This document shows positions 1-6,107 of a stretch of DNA of 6,875 nt, one piece after another. The translations under genes were made by a program, and so were the position numbers. Below the pieces are notes generated by a model, which worked only from the letters and a program-made list of their open reading frames with translations, was not told the origin of the DNA and ran no database searches. The stretch is from Chloroflexota bacterium (GTDB taxonomy: Bacteria; Chloroflexota; Chloroflexia; JAMDCE01). The stretch is taken from the NCBI GenBank assembly GCA_023489135.1, contig JAMDCE010000476.1:1-6875 (forward strand), written 5' to 3'. Each line of letters starts with the position of its first letter. Within the stretch, counting starts at the first letter, position 1.

Positions 1-726
1 GATAAGGGCGTGGCTCCAGAGCCAATTAACTACAAGCCTCTTCCAGCGTTTCCACAAGAACAGCAGGAAAAGGTCTTGCGCCAGCAGAGTGAAGAAAGCG
101 TAGTAGGCTGTATAGAAATTCAAAGTCGTGCATAGAGCGAACAGGAACCACCACAATAATGTGTAACTATTTCTTCGGTTAGCCTTAATGGAAGATTCGT
201 CTGCGTTTGTCGTTTCAGCAGGAGCTCTGGGCAGATCAATGGCCTTGACCAGGAAGAAACTGGTCAGAACGGAGAGAAGAGCGACGAGGGTGTACATCCG
301 CGCTTCTTGGGAATAGGTCACCTGGAAAGGGGCCAGAGCGCTGATAAGGGCGGCGAGCAGACCGACGCGGGTGTCAAAGAGCCGTTCAGCCAAGAAATAC
401 ACGGCGATCACCGTCGCCCAGCCAAACAAGACTGACAGGAGGCGTACCGCAAACTCCGACTGACCGAACACCAGCCAGAAATGCAGGATCCAGTAATATA
501 GCGGTGGATGAACGTCATTGGCGGTCAGGCTGATGATGGTTTGAGGATCTTTGGACGAAATCAGGATGCTGAGAACTTCATCGTACCATAGGCTGGGAGT
601 CCCCAACTGGAAAACTCGAAGGCCCAGTCCTACCACCAAAATGAGTGGAAGCGCCGTTTGTCTCTTGACGAACCACGCTGCTGACTCGGGTGCTGGTCTG
701 CCTTCGGCCATTGCGACGTTTGCCAA
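1..726 (-). CDS. GT-C/PMT-type membrane glycosyltransferase, 3' end outside window
   Basis: This is a partial integral-membrane glycosyltransferase of the GT39/PMT_2 kind. Such enzymes move a sugar from a polyprenyl-phosphate donor onto an acceptor on the outer side of the cytoplasmic membrane. I translated 242 residues; the frame stays open to base 1. Visible family marks, numbered from the TTG start, are a first membrane segment at about 25-40, LWYDEVLS with the acidic pair D49/E50 expected to be catalytic, HPPLYY at 73-78, and YSQEARMY at 138-145. Further membrane segments lie near 95-113, 122-135, 145-160 and 185-225. The TTG at 726 is chosen because AAGAGG lies 8 bases before it; an ATG at 711 is the alternative but has no ribosome site. 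An in-frame stop lies just upstream of the TTG. The gene starts about 52 bases after the preceding glycosyltransferase ends, with no terminator seen, so co-transcription is likely. The family is clear; acceptor and sugar are unknown. Confidence 0.85.
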   Translation of the reverse strand, partial: MANVAMAEGRPAPESAAWFVKRQTALPLILVVGLGLRVFQLGTPSLWYDEVLSILISSKDPQTIISLTANDVHPPLYYWILHFWLVFGQSEFAVRLLSVLFGWATVIAVYFLAERLFDTRVGLLAALISALAPFQVTYSQEARMYTLVALLSVLTSFFLVKAIDLPRAPAETTNADESSIKANRRNSYTLLWWFLFALCTTLNFYTAYYAFFTLLAQDLFLLFLWKRWKRLVVNWLWSHALI

Positions 727-734
727 TGGTGCGT

Positions 735-740
735 CCTCTT
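735..740 (-). promoter_or_regulatory. Ribosome binding site choosing the TTG start at 726
   Basis: AAGAGG on the minus strand lies 8 bases before TTG (726-724). It overlaps the in-frame stop TAA, so the reading frame cannot begin further upstream. The ATG 15 bases further in has no purine-rich site before it. This favours the TTG, although the 8-base spacing is slightly longer than the 6 bases seen at the other genes here. Confidence 0.5.
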
Positions 741-778
741 ATTAAGAGTGAAAGGTATATTACCAGATTTGCCCGCGC

Positions 779-2926
779 TTAGCGGCCCACCTCGTAAAGG
801 GCATAACCACGGCCAGGTAGCGGAATCGGGCGAAGGAGGGCCTTCAGTTCTTGATAGACAGCGGCCTGACCGGACCATTTCCGTTGATCGCTGGCAAGCA
901 GGGTGCCTAAGCCAGCCTCGTTTACCAGGACGTGAGTGATGCTATCTCTTCGCAGGCCTGCCACTATCCCTGTCGCTGTGCCATCACGGTGAATGCGCCG
1001 GGCCAGCCCGTCTAGAATGCTATCTGGAAGCGAGTTTAGCTCGCTGTAGTAGCTGCGCCCTTCCCACAGGAAAAGGATTCGAGCAGATGGTGGCAGGTTC
1101 TGATTTAGGTAGGACATCGTAAGATAATAATCATTGCCACCGACCATTCTTTTCGCCAGATATTCCTCTTCGGTTTGGAGACCAACGGCCACAGGGAAGG
1201 GATCGGAGGCCAGAACCTGTAGAGTCTGATCGAGGACTGTCAAACCCAAAACAAGAACAAGAGCCAGGGTTACAAATCGTTGGAGAGAGAAGGACGGAAG
1301 GCGAATGGCTCCAAGCCTGTCAAGGACAAAACCTACGCCAAGACTCAAGGGGGCAAAAGCGGGCAATAGCAGGCGAGTTTGGAGCATCTCTGTTGAAACG
1401 ATCCCAGTTCCCAGCCAGAACAGATACTCGGCCACGAAGAACGACAAGGCGTAGCCGAAGGCTTTGTGCCGGCGCCAGGTGAAAACGGCTAGAGGCAGGA
1501 TCATCAGAAAAAGGGGTCCAATAGTGGCGTCGAAGGCCTCCGTTCCTTGAGTCCCCAGCACCGTCATGTCCCAGGGGACCAGGAGGAGATTGAGTAGGCT
1601 CGGCTTAGCCTGTCCCGGGGACCCGTACCAGGAGGCGCGAAAACTGTCCCAGTTGACTCCCCCGAAGACAAACGGGTAAACGGGATTCCCGGCAAAGATG
1701 GCGTTCTTGGCATACCAGGGTAGAGCAACGACTGCTGAGGTTGCGGCCACAATGGCTAGTCTGGCGACAAGGGCGGAGATTCGGCGGCGTAGAGGAGTCT
1801 CTGGGTTTGAAGCAAAGTGAGTGTGCCAGACTAGGATCGCGCCGATACCGAGAAAACTCGCGGCGCCAGTGTATTTTACGGCTGCAGAGACACCGACGAA
1901 AGCACCAGCCAGTAGAAGCCATCCAATTTCATTCTTGGTGGCGGCCCGTAAGGGCAATGAAGAGCTCCGCTCAGGATGACGCTGTGGGCTGTCCTGCGGT
2001 TCGGTGGACCCTCCTGGTACCTCAAGGTAGTTCAGCAAGGCATAAAAGGCCAGAAAAGTGTAGAAGGAAAGAATGGTATCCACGTAGGTCCAGGTGGAAA
2101 GGATTACGAAGGTTGGCACGCTGCATAGGGCTGCAATGCTGACTGCCGCCGCTCTTGTGCTGAAATAGCGTCTCGCGAGGGCATAGATTCCCAGCACGGT
2201 CCAAAGGGCAAAACTAAGGTGAACGAGCTGGGGCAGGCTATCTCCCCGAAGCAGGAGTGCCAACGTATACAGCATCTCCCCACAGGCAGGTAAATTGCTC
2301 CGGACAATTTGAGGAGTGGCCACCAGTCCATGACCCGCGATAAAGAGACGAGGGGCGGCAAGATGGTAGACCAGGCTATCCCAGGAGGTAGGTGGCATCC
2401 GCGCGGCAAAAAAAGCCAGGACAAAGGTGATCACGACGAACCCGATCAATAGCTTTTCGGTGGCGCTGTTCGGCCTTTTCTTTGTGGCGGAACGGGAGAA
2501 GAAGCCTTTCCAGGAAGCCCAGGCCAATGGAAGGTTGAGCACGAAAAGGGTTCCTAACACGGTATAGGCCAGCCAGGGGTAAAACACTCCCGCGAACCCA
2601 AGGACGAGAGTGACGAGGGAGAGGGTAGCCATACCGAGGCCAAAGGTGAAGACAAGCTCTTCCAGCGAATCCCGGCACTTCAACCTTAGCAGACCAATGA
2701 CGCGGGATCCGATAAGGAAGCTGAGCATGCAAAGTCCCGCCAGGACGGCCAGGTCAGCAAGAGAGTTGGTCGCGCCACTGGCGAGGCGAGGGAACAGACC
2801 GGCGTTCGTGGCGTACCGGTAGAACTCAGCTACACCTACGCTAGCTTGTCCAATTGCGACCAGCGAAAATGGCTTATGCACCGCGTAATAGCTGACGAGC
2901 ACCAAAAAGAGCCACGCGACGGCCAT
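779..2926 (-). CDS. Large polytopic GT-C-type glycosyltransferase (715 residues)
   Basis: This is a multi-spanning membrane protein that resembles dolichyl/polyprenyl-phosphate-sugar glycosyltransferases (GT39/ArnT-like). About a dozen or more hydrophobic segments are visible, for example near residues 3-16, 58-78, 93-137, 158-175, 235-300, 335-370, 385-404, 468-508, 517-535 and 549-567. The motif PPTSWDSLVYHLAAP at 178-192 carries D183, the best candidate for the catalytic acid of the first large outer loop. It lies after about four or five membrane segments, later than in short PMT proteins. Residues from about 575 onward form a soluble C-terminal domain (YLNQNLPPSARILFLWEGRSY near 606-626) that probably faces outside. 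The loop at about 303-335 looks like an inserted repeat. The ATG at 2926 is chosen because the protein then begins at the first membrane segment. The frame is open to 3181 with TTG/GTG alternatives, none with a clear ribosome site. The exact sugar is unknown. Confidence 0.8.
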   Translation of the reverse strand: MAVAWLFLVLVSYYAVHKPFSLVAIGQASVGVAEFYRYATNAGLFPRLASGATNSLADLAVLAGLCMLSFLIGSRVIGLLRLKCRDSLEELVFTFGLGMATLSLVTLVLGFAGVFYPWLAYTVLGTLFVLNLPLAWASWKGFFSRSATKKRPNSATEKLLIGFVVITFVLAFFAARMPPTSWDSLVYHLAAPRLFIAGHGLVATPQIVRSNLPACGEMLYTLALLLRGDSLPQLVHLSFALWTVLGIYALARRYFSTRAAAVSIAALCSVPTFVILSTWTYVDTILSFYTFLAFYALLNYLEVPGGSTEPQDSPQRHPERSSSLPLRAATKNEIGWLLLAGAFVGVSAAVKYTGAASFLGIGAILVWHTHFASNPETPLRRRISALVARLAIVAATSAVVALPWYAKNAIFAGNPVYPFVFGGVNWDSFRASWYGSPGQAKPSLLNLLLVPWDMTVLGTQGTEAFDATIGPLFLMILPLAVFTWRRHKAFGYALSFFVAEYLFWLGTGIVSTEMLQTRLLLPAFAPLSLGVGFVLDRLGAIRLPSFSLQRFVTLALVLVLGLTVLDQTLQVLASDPFPVAVGLQTEEEYLAKRMVGGNDYYLTMSYLNQNLPPSARILFLWEGRSYYSELNSLPDSILDGLARRIHRDGTATGIVAGLRRDSITHVLVNEAGLGTLLASDQRKWSGQAAVYQELKALLRPIPLPGRGYALYEVGR
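1928..1981 (-). repeat. Palindrome-rich, repeat-like segment inside the glycosyltransferase gene
   Basis: Within the coding frame lies a segment whose minus strand begins CGTCATCCTGAGCGGAGC and encodes RHPERSSSLPLRAATKNEI (about residues 316-334). It contains GAGC-TCC-GCTC (1962-1972), GCCC-GTAA-GGGC (1944-1955) and outer arms TTCATT/AATGAA (1928-1933 and 1956-1961). From memory, CATCCTGAGCGGAGC-type sequences occur as dispersed repeats in several environmental bacterial lineages and give 'RHPERS' peptides when translated. Only one copy is seen here, so repeat status is an inference. It adds a charged, low-complexity loop between two membrane segments and keeps the frame open. Confidence 0.45.
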
Positions 2927-3207
2927 GATGGACAGTGTGAGGGTCTTCAGTTGCCGCCCAGCGGTTGCTGGCGTGTTTTCGTATTGGTGAGTAGAATCAC
3001 GGAGATTAAGCAAGGAATCTACCGCCACTGTCAGTAGTGGCGCCTTAGAGACATTTCCCCATAGTGAGCGACTAACAGAAACGAGGAACTCTCGCCGAGC
3101 GATTCTATCATTTCTCACCAGAGAAAAGAATAGCCCAATAGTGCTACATTGGCTCCCCACCCGTGCCAAGTGAGGTGGCAATTGAGTGAGGAAGGGAACA
3201 CGGAATC

Positions 3208-3236
3208 TTGCGGACTGTGAAAACTTGTGTTATCCT
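3208..3236 (+). promoter_or_regulatory. Candidate sigma70-type promoter for rmlA-rmlB
   Basis: TTGCGG (3208-3213) and TATCCT (3231-3236) are separated by exactly 17 bases. This places transcription start near 3243 and gives a leader of about 55 bases before the rmlA GTG. The -10 matches TATAAT at 4 of 6 positions and the -35 keeps TTG. It is the best-placed pair in the region, but a match of this quality can occur by chance. Confidence 0.45.
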
Positions 3237-3286
3237 CTTTCGGGTTTGCCAGCAGGCGCGCGTCTGGGGAGGGACTCAGTGCGATC

Positions 3287-3292
3287 AGGAGG
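3287..3292 (+). promoter_or_regulatory. rmlA: Ribosome binding site fixing the GTG start of rmlA
   Basis: A perfect AGGAGG ends directly against an ATG at 3293, which leaves that ATG with no spacing. A GTG at 3299 sits at the ideal 6-base distance and begins MKGLILSGG, the usual N-terminus of the family. The GTG is therefore preferred over the ATG, and over the more distant start at 3227, which falls inside the promoter -35/-10 spacer. Confidence 0.75.
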
Positions 3293-3298
3293 ATGGTT

Positions 3299-4363
3299 GT
3301 GAAAGGGTTGATCCTGAGCGGCGGTAAGGGGACACGACTACGCCCTATCACTTACACCAGCGCCAAGCAGCTTGTTCCCGTGGCCAATAAGCCGGTGCTT
3401 TTCTACGCCATCGAGTCCCTGGTCGAGGCCGGAGTCACCGACATTGGCATTGTCGTGGGCGACACCAGAGAGGAGATCAAAGCGGCTGTCGGCGACGGAA
3501 GCCGCTGGGGCGCAAGAATCACCTATGTCGAGCAACCCGAGCCACTAGGGCTAGCTCACGCGGTAAAGGTCGCGCAGGGATTCTTGGAAGAGGATCCTTT
3601 CATAATGTATCTGGGCGACAACGTCATCCAGGGAAGCCTCAAGGGCCTGGTCGATTTTTTCTGCTGCGGTGACCTGAACTGCCAGATCTTGCTTAAACAG
3701 GTGCCCGATCCGCACAACTTTGGTGTGGCGGTGCTTTCAAACGGTCGGGTGGACCATCTAGTAGAGAAGCCCAAGAACCCCGAGAGCGATTTGGCCCTCG
3801 TTGGCATCTATATGTTCGACAGGCACATCTTCGAAGCGGTAAACTCCATCAAGCCGTCGGGGCGAGGTGAGTTGGAGATCACTGACGCCATCCAGTTCTT
3901 GATCGATCGAGGGCTTTCCGTTCATCCCCACGTTGTCGAGGGGTGGTGGGTTGACACCGGCAAGATGGAGGACATTCTCGAGGTCAACCGCCTCGTCCTT
4001 GACACCCTTGAGTCCAGGATAGAGGGAGTCGTTGACGCTAACTCTACGGTCGATGGAAAGGTCATTCTGGACAAGACGGCCGAGGTTATCAATAGCCGCT
4101 TGCGCGGACCAATCATCATTGGCCCGGACGCGCGCATTGTCAACTCCTACATCGGACCCTTCACCTCCATCCATTACGGCGTAACCATTACCAGCAGCGA
4201 GATCGAGCACAGCATTATTCTGGAGAACAGCAGAATTATCGACATCGAAGGACGGATTGAGGATAGCCTGATCGGGCGCAACGTTGAGATTACAAAGTCT
4301 CCCATCAAGCCCAAGGCCTATAAGATGATGCTGGGAGATAACAGCAAGGTTGGGATACTCTAG
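3299..4363 (+). CDS. rmlA: Glucose-1-phosphate thymidylyltransferase, long form (RmlA)
   Basis: RmlA joins dTTP and glucose-1-phosphate to give dTDP-glucose and pyrophosphate, the first step toward dTDP-deoxysugars, in the cytoplasm. The 354-residue product has the nucleotidyltransferase signature GGKGTRLRP at 8-16, then KQLVPVANKP at 23-32, EPLGLAHAV at 81-89, YLGDN with metal-binding D107 at 104-108, FGVA at 141-144, VEKP at 155-158, GELEITDAI at 190-198 and WWVDTG at 216-221. From about residue 240 on, hexapeptide-like repeats (GPIIIGPDARIVNSYIGPF and on) indicate a left-handed beta-helix tail. That tail and the length of about 355 mark the long (StrD-like) form, not the short RmlA of about 290. 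rmlB follows after 31 bases, so they form an operon. A cysteine cluster at C122, C123 and C128 is unusual. Sugar-1-phosphate specificity cannot be proved from sequence, but the partner RmlB supports glucose. Confidence 0.93.
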   Translation: MKGLILSGGKGTRLRPITYTSAKQLVPVANKPVLFYAIESLVEAGVTDIGIVVGDTREEIKAAVGDGSRWGARITYVEQPEPLGLAHAVKVAQGFLEEDPFIMYLGDNVIQGSLKGLVDFFCCGDLNCQILLKQVPDPHNFGVAVLSNGRVDHLVEKPKNPESDLALVGIYMFDRHIFEAVNSIKPSGRGELEITDAIQFLIDRGLSVHPHVVEGWWVDTGKMEDILEVNRLVLDTLESRIEGVVDANSTVDGKVILDKTAEVINSRLRGPIIIGPDARIVNSYIGPFTSIHYGVTITSSEIEHSIILENSRIIDIEGRIEDSLIGRNVEITKSPIKPKAYKMMLGDNSKVGIL

Positions 4364-4382
4364 ATTCTTTTGAGCACCTGAC

Positions 4383-4388
4383 GAGAGG
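4383..4388 (+). promoter_or_regulatory. rmlB: Ribosome binding site fixing the TTG start of rmlB
   Basis: GAGAGG lies 6 bases before TTG at 4395. No ATG or GTG lies between this site and the conserved N-terminal LLVTGGAGFIG segment, so the TTG is the only start that keeps the complete NAD-binding fold. Confidence 0.75.
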
Positions 4389-4394
4389 TCTGTT

Positions 4395-5417
4395 TTGAGA
4401 AGACTGCTTGTAACGGGTGGCGCTGGCTTCATCGGCAGCAACTTCGTCCGGTACGTTCTGCAGAAGCACCCGACGTACGAAGTGGTGGTTTTGGACAAGT
4501 TGACCTACGCCGGGAACTTGGATAACCTCCAGGACGTTGCCGAGGACCCGCGCTACAGTTTCGTTCGCGGTGACATTGGCGACGGTGCCATTGTGGAGGA
4601 ATGCATTAGCGGTTGTGACGCCGTTGTCAACTTCGCCGCCGAGACTCATGTGGACCGCAGCATCGATGAGCCCGGCGGCTTCATCATGACAGACGTGTTC
4701 GGGGTCTATGTCTTGCTGGAGGCGGCCAGACGACACCGGGTGGCGCGCTTCTTGCAGGTGAGCACAGACGAAGTGTATGGGACGGTGGCGAAAGGCTCGT
4801 CGACGGAGATCGATCGCCTGGAGCCCAATAGCCCTTATTCCGCCAGTAAGGCTGGTGGTGAGATGATGGTGCGGGCCTATCACGTCACTTACGGGGTCCC
4901 CACCCTGGTTACCCGGGGATCGAACAACTTCGGGCCTTACCAGTACCCCGAGAAGCTGATTCCCCTTTTTATCACCAACGCCCTGGAAGACAAGCCTCTC
5001 CCGGTATATGGGGACGGGTTGAACGTCCGCGACTGGGTTTACGTCCTCGATCATTGCTCGGCCGTCGATTATGTGCTTCACCACGGCGAGATCGGAAGGG
5101 TTTACAACGTTGGCGGCGGGAACGAGATGACCAATCTGGCCATCACCCATCTGATATTGGAGCTGCTGGGTAAGCCGGCGGACTTGATCACCTATGTCAA
5201 GGATAGGCCTGGCCACGATCGCCGCTACTCTCTGGATTGTTCAGAGCTCAAGAAGCTGGGGTGGAAGCCTCAGTTCGATTTTCGGGAGGCCCTGGAAAAG
5301 ACCGTACAGTGGTATGGCGGAAACCGGTGGTGGTGGGAGAAGATCAAGTCGGGGGAGTACGCCGCCTATTACGCGAAGCAGTACGGAAACCGCGGAATCT
5401 CGGCATTGAAGAACTGA
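4395..5417 (+). CDS. rmlB: dTDP-glucose 4,6-dehydratase (RmlB)
   Basis: RmlB converts dTDP-glucose to dTDP-4-keto-6-deoxyglucose using tightly bound NAD; it is the step after RmlA. The 340-residue product is an extended short-chain dehydrogenase. It has the NAD-binding GGAGFIG at 8-14, LTYAGNLDNL at 36-45, AAETHVDRSI at 81-90, STDEVYG at 123-129 with the catalytic triplet T124-D125-E126, the YxxxK pair Y148/K152 in SPYSASKAG, NNFGPYQYPEKLIP at 177-190, and RDWVYVLDHC at 212-221. The TDE triplet followed by YxxxK is the mark of this dehydratase against epimerases of the same fold. Length and motifs are normal. It starts at TTG with GAGAGG 6 bases upstream, 31 bases after rmlA. No rmlC or rmlD follows, so the product could feed rhamnose or another dTDP-6-deoxysugar. 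The last codons carry the -35 of the next promoter. Confidence 0.95.
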   Translation: MRRLLVTGGAGFIGSNFVRYVLQKHPTYEVVVLDKLTYAGNLDNLQDVAEDPRYSFVRGDIGDGAIVEECISGCDAVVNFAAETHVDRSIDEPGGFIMTDVFGVYVLLEAARRHRVARFLQVSTDEVYGTVAKGSSTEIDRLEPNSPYSASKAGGEMMVRAYHVTYGVPTLVTRGSNNFGPYQYPEKLIPLFITNALEDKPLPVYGDGLNVRDWVYVLDHCSAVDYVLHHGEIGRVYNVGGGNEMTNLAITHLILELLGKPADLITYVKDRPGHDRRYSLDCSELKKLGWKPQFDFREALEKTVQWYGGNRWWWEKIKSGEYAAYYAKQYGNRGISALKN

Positions 5418-5434
5418 CCTCCGTTTTCTATGAT
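5406..5434 (+). promoter_or_regulatory. Candidate promoter for the phoU-like/pit operon
   Basis: TTGAAG (5406-5411) and TATGAT (5429-5434) are spaced by 17 bases. They match the sigma70 consensus at 4 of 6 and 5 of 6 positions. The -35 overlaps the last sense codons of rmlB. Transcription would begin near 5441, with about 45 bases of leader before the TTG at 5487. This lets the phosphate pair be expressed apart from rmlAB. No terminator hairpin is seen after rmlB, so read-through is also possible. Confidence 0.55.
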
Positions 5435-5456
5435 GTCGTTGCTCAGCGTTGACATC
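5432..5456 (+). promoter_or_regulatory. Inverted repeat, possible operator of the phosphate operon
   Basis: GATGTC (5432-5437) and GACATC (5451-5456) are perfect 6-base inverted half-sites separated by 13 bases. The left half overlaps the TATGAT -10 and the right half lies just after the expected transcription start, which is typical repressor geometry. CGTTG also occurs twice inside, 10 bases apart. Pho regulators usually bind direct repeats, so the regulator cannot be named. A 6-base match in a gap of about 70 bases can be chance. Confidence 0.3.
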
Positions 5457-5474
5457 GGTTTGAGTTAGGTAAGC

Positions 5475-5480
5475 GGGAGG
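5475..5480 (+). promoter_or_regulatory. Ribosome binding site fixing the TTG start at 5487
   Basis: GGGAGG lies 6 bases before TTG at 5487. The only ATG nearby in frame (5532) is inside the conserved N-terminal part of the protein and has no comparable site, so the TTG is the better start. Confidence 0.7.
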
Positions 5481-5486
5481 ATTAGG

Positions 5487-6107
5487 TTGGTCAGATTGAG
5501 GCTATTGCCACGCGACGAAGAGTTCTTCGATATGTTCGAGCGAAGCGCTAAGAACGTGCGTGAGGGAGCCAAGCGTCTGCTGGACATGATCGAGCGCTAC
5601 GACGACCCTCAGCGCAAGTTCGAGCTTGTAGCCGAGAGCGAACACCAGGGTGACGAGATCACCCACCAGATCGCCCGGAAGCTCAGCCGAACTTTCATCA
5701 CCCCTTTAGACCGCGAGGATATCAGAGCTCTCTCCTCAGCTCTGGACGATATAGTGGACTTCGCCGAGGGCGCGGCCGAAACAATGGTGCTGTGCAAGAT
5801 AGATCAGCCTACCCCCTATGCCCTCGAGATGGCCAGAAACCTCGTCGCCGCGGTGGATGAGGTAGTGGTCGTTGTCTCTTACTTGCGGGAGTTGAAAGAT
5901 CCTGCGGAGCATATTATCGCCATCCACGCTTTGGAGAACAAAGGCGATTCGCTGTGGCGCGAGGGTTTTGCCAATCTTTTTGAAAACAACGTCCACCCCC
6001 TCACGGCGATGAAGTGGAAAGAGATATATGAGCAACTGGAAGAGGCTATGGACGCCTGCGAGAAGGTTGCCGACATCGTCGAGGAGACGGTTCTGAAGCA
6101 TGCTTAG
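5487..6107 (+). CDS. DUF47/PhoU-like phosphate transport regulator
   Basis: This is a small cytoplasmic all-helical protein of the DUF47 (PhoU_div) family, which is typically encoded next to Pit phosphate transporters and is thought to control or assist them. The product is 206 residues, normal for the family. It starts MVRLRLLPRDEEFFDMFERSA, the common N-terminus. It holds the two related acidic/histidine segments of PhoU-type three-helix bundles: ESEHQGDEITHQI at about 49-61 and HALENKGDSLWRE at about 146-158. Both have ExxxD spacing suited to binding metal. ITPLDREDI at about 70-78 is also conserved. No membrane segment is present. The TTG start is supported by GGGAGG 6 bases upstream. The end overlaps the pit start by 8 bases, so translational coupling is likely. 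A candidate promoter lies before it. Family assignment is firm; the exact mechanism is not established from sequence. Confidence 0.92.
   Translation: MVRLRLLPRDEEFFDMFERSAKNVREGAKRLLDMIERYDDPQRKFELVAESEHQGDEITHQIARKLSRTFITPLDREDIRALSSALDDIVDFAEGAAETMVLCKIDQPTPYALEMARNLVAAVDEVVVVVSYLRELKDPAEHIIAIHALENKGDSLWREGFANLFENNVHPLTAMKWKEIYEQLEEAMDACEKVADIVEETVLKHA

Larger units (their letters stand above)
2927..3298. other. Divergent intergenic region between glycosyltransferase and rmlA
   Basis: This stretch of about 370 bases separates the leftward glycosyltransferase from rightward rmlA. No convincing gene lies in it. The glycosyltransferase frame extends open to 3181, but its translation there is non-hydrophobic, low in family resemblance, and lacks a start with a ribosome site. 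On the plus strand it holds the rmlA promoter and ribosome site. On the minus strand only weak promoter matches are seen: TTGGCA (3169-3164) with TAGCAC 17 bases on, and a TAGAAT (3107-3102) without a good -35. A perfect 7-base inverted repeat, CGCCACT-6-AGTGGCG, lies at 3023-3042. Confidence 0.55.

Noticed and set aside
1741..2142. Plus-strand open frame of 133 codons across the glycosyltransferase
   Set aside because: It is a shadow of the real minus-strand gene: rich in Arg and Trp, with no domain and no ribosome site.
3227..3298. Upstream extension of rmlA to 3227
   Set aside because: The extra 24 residues do not belong to the family, and the extension would start inside the promoter. 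AGGAGG at 3287 points to GTG 3299.
3311..3321. Second copy of the ATCCTGAGCGG repeat core, in rmlA
   Set aside because: These 11 bases encode the conserved ILSGG of the RmlA active site and the match does not extend, so it is coincidence.
3758..4498. Open frame of 246 codons on the minus strand over the end of rmlA
   Set aside because: It is antisense to conserved rmlA and the start of rmlB, with no ribosome site or family resemblance.
4305..5216. Long open frame (303 codons) on the minus strand across rmlB
   Set aside because: It lies antisense to a complete, motif-perfect rmlB. Its translation shows no recognisable domain and is the kind of shadow frame expected in G+C-rich genes.
5449..5454. 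Perfect TTGACA as a -35 box before the DUF47 gene
   Set aside because: No -10-like sequence lies 16-18 bases downstream; that stretch is the AAGCGGGAGG ribosome site. The TTGAAG/TATGAT pair upstream is better.
5418..5486. Intrinsic terminator between rmlB and the DUF47 gene
   Set aside because: The only symmetry is the widely spaced GATGTC/GACATC pair, with no G+C-rich stem and no T-run.
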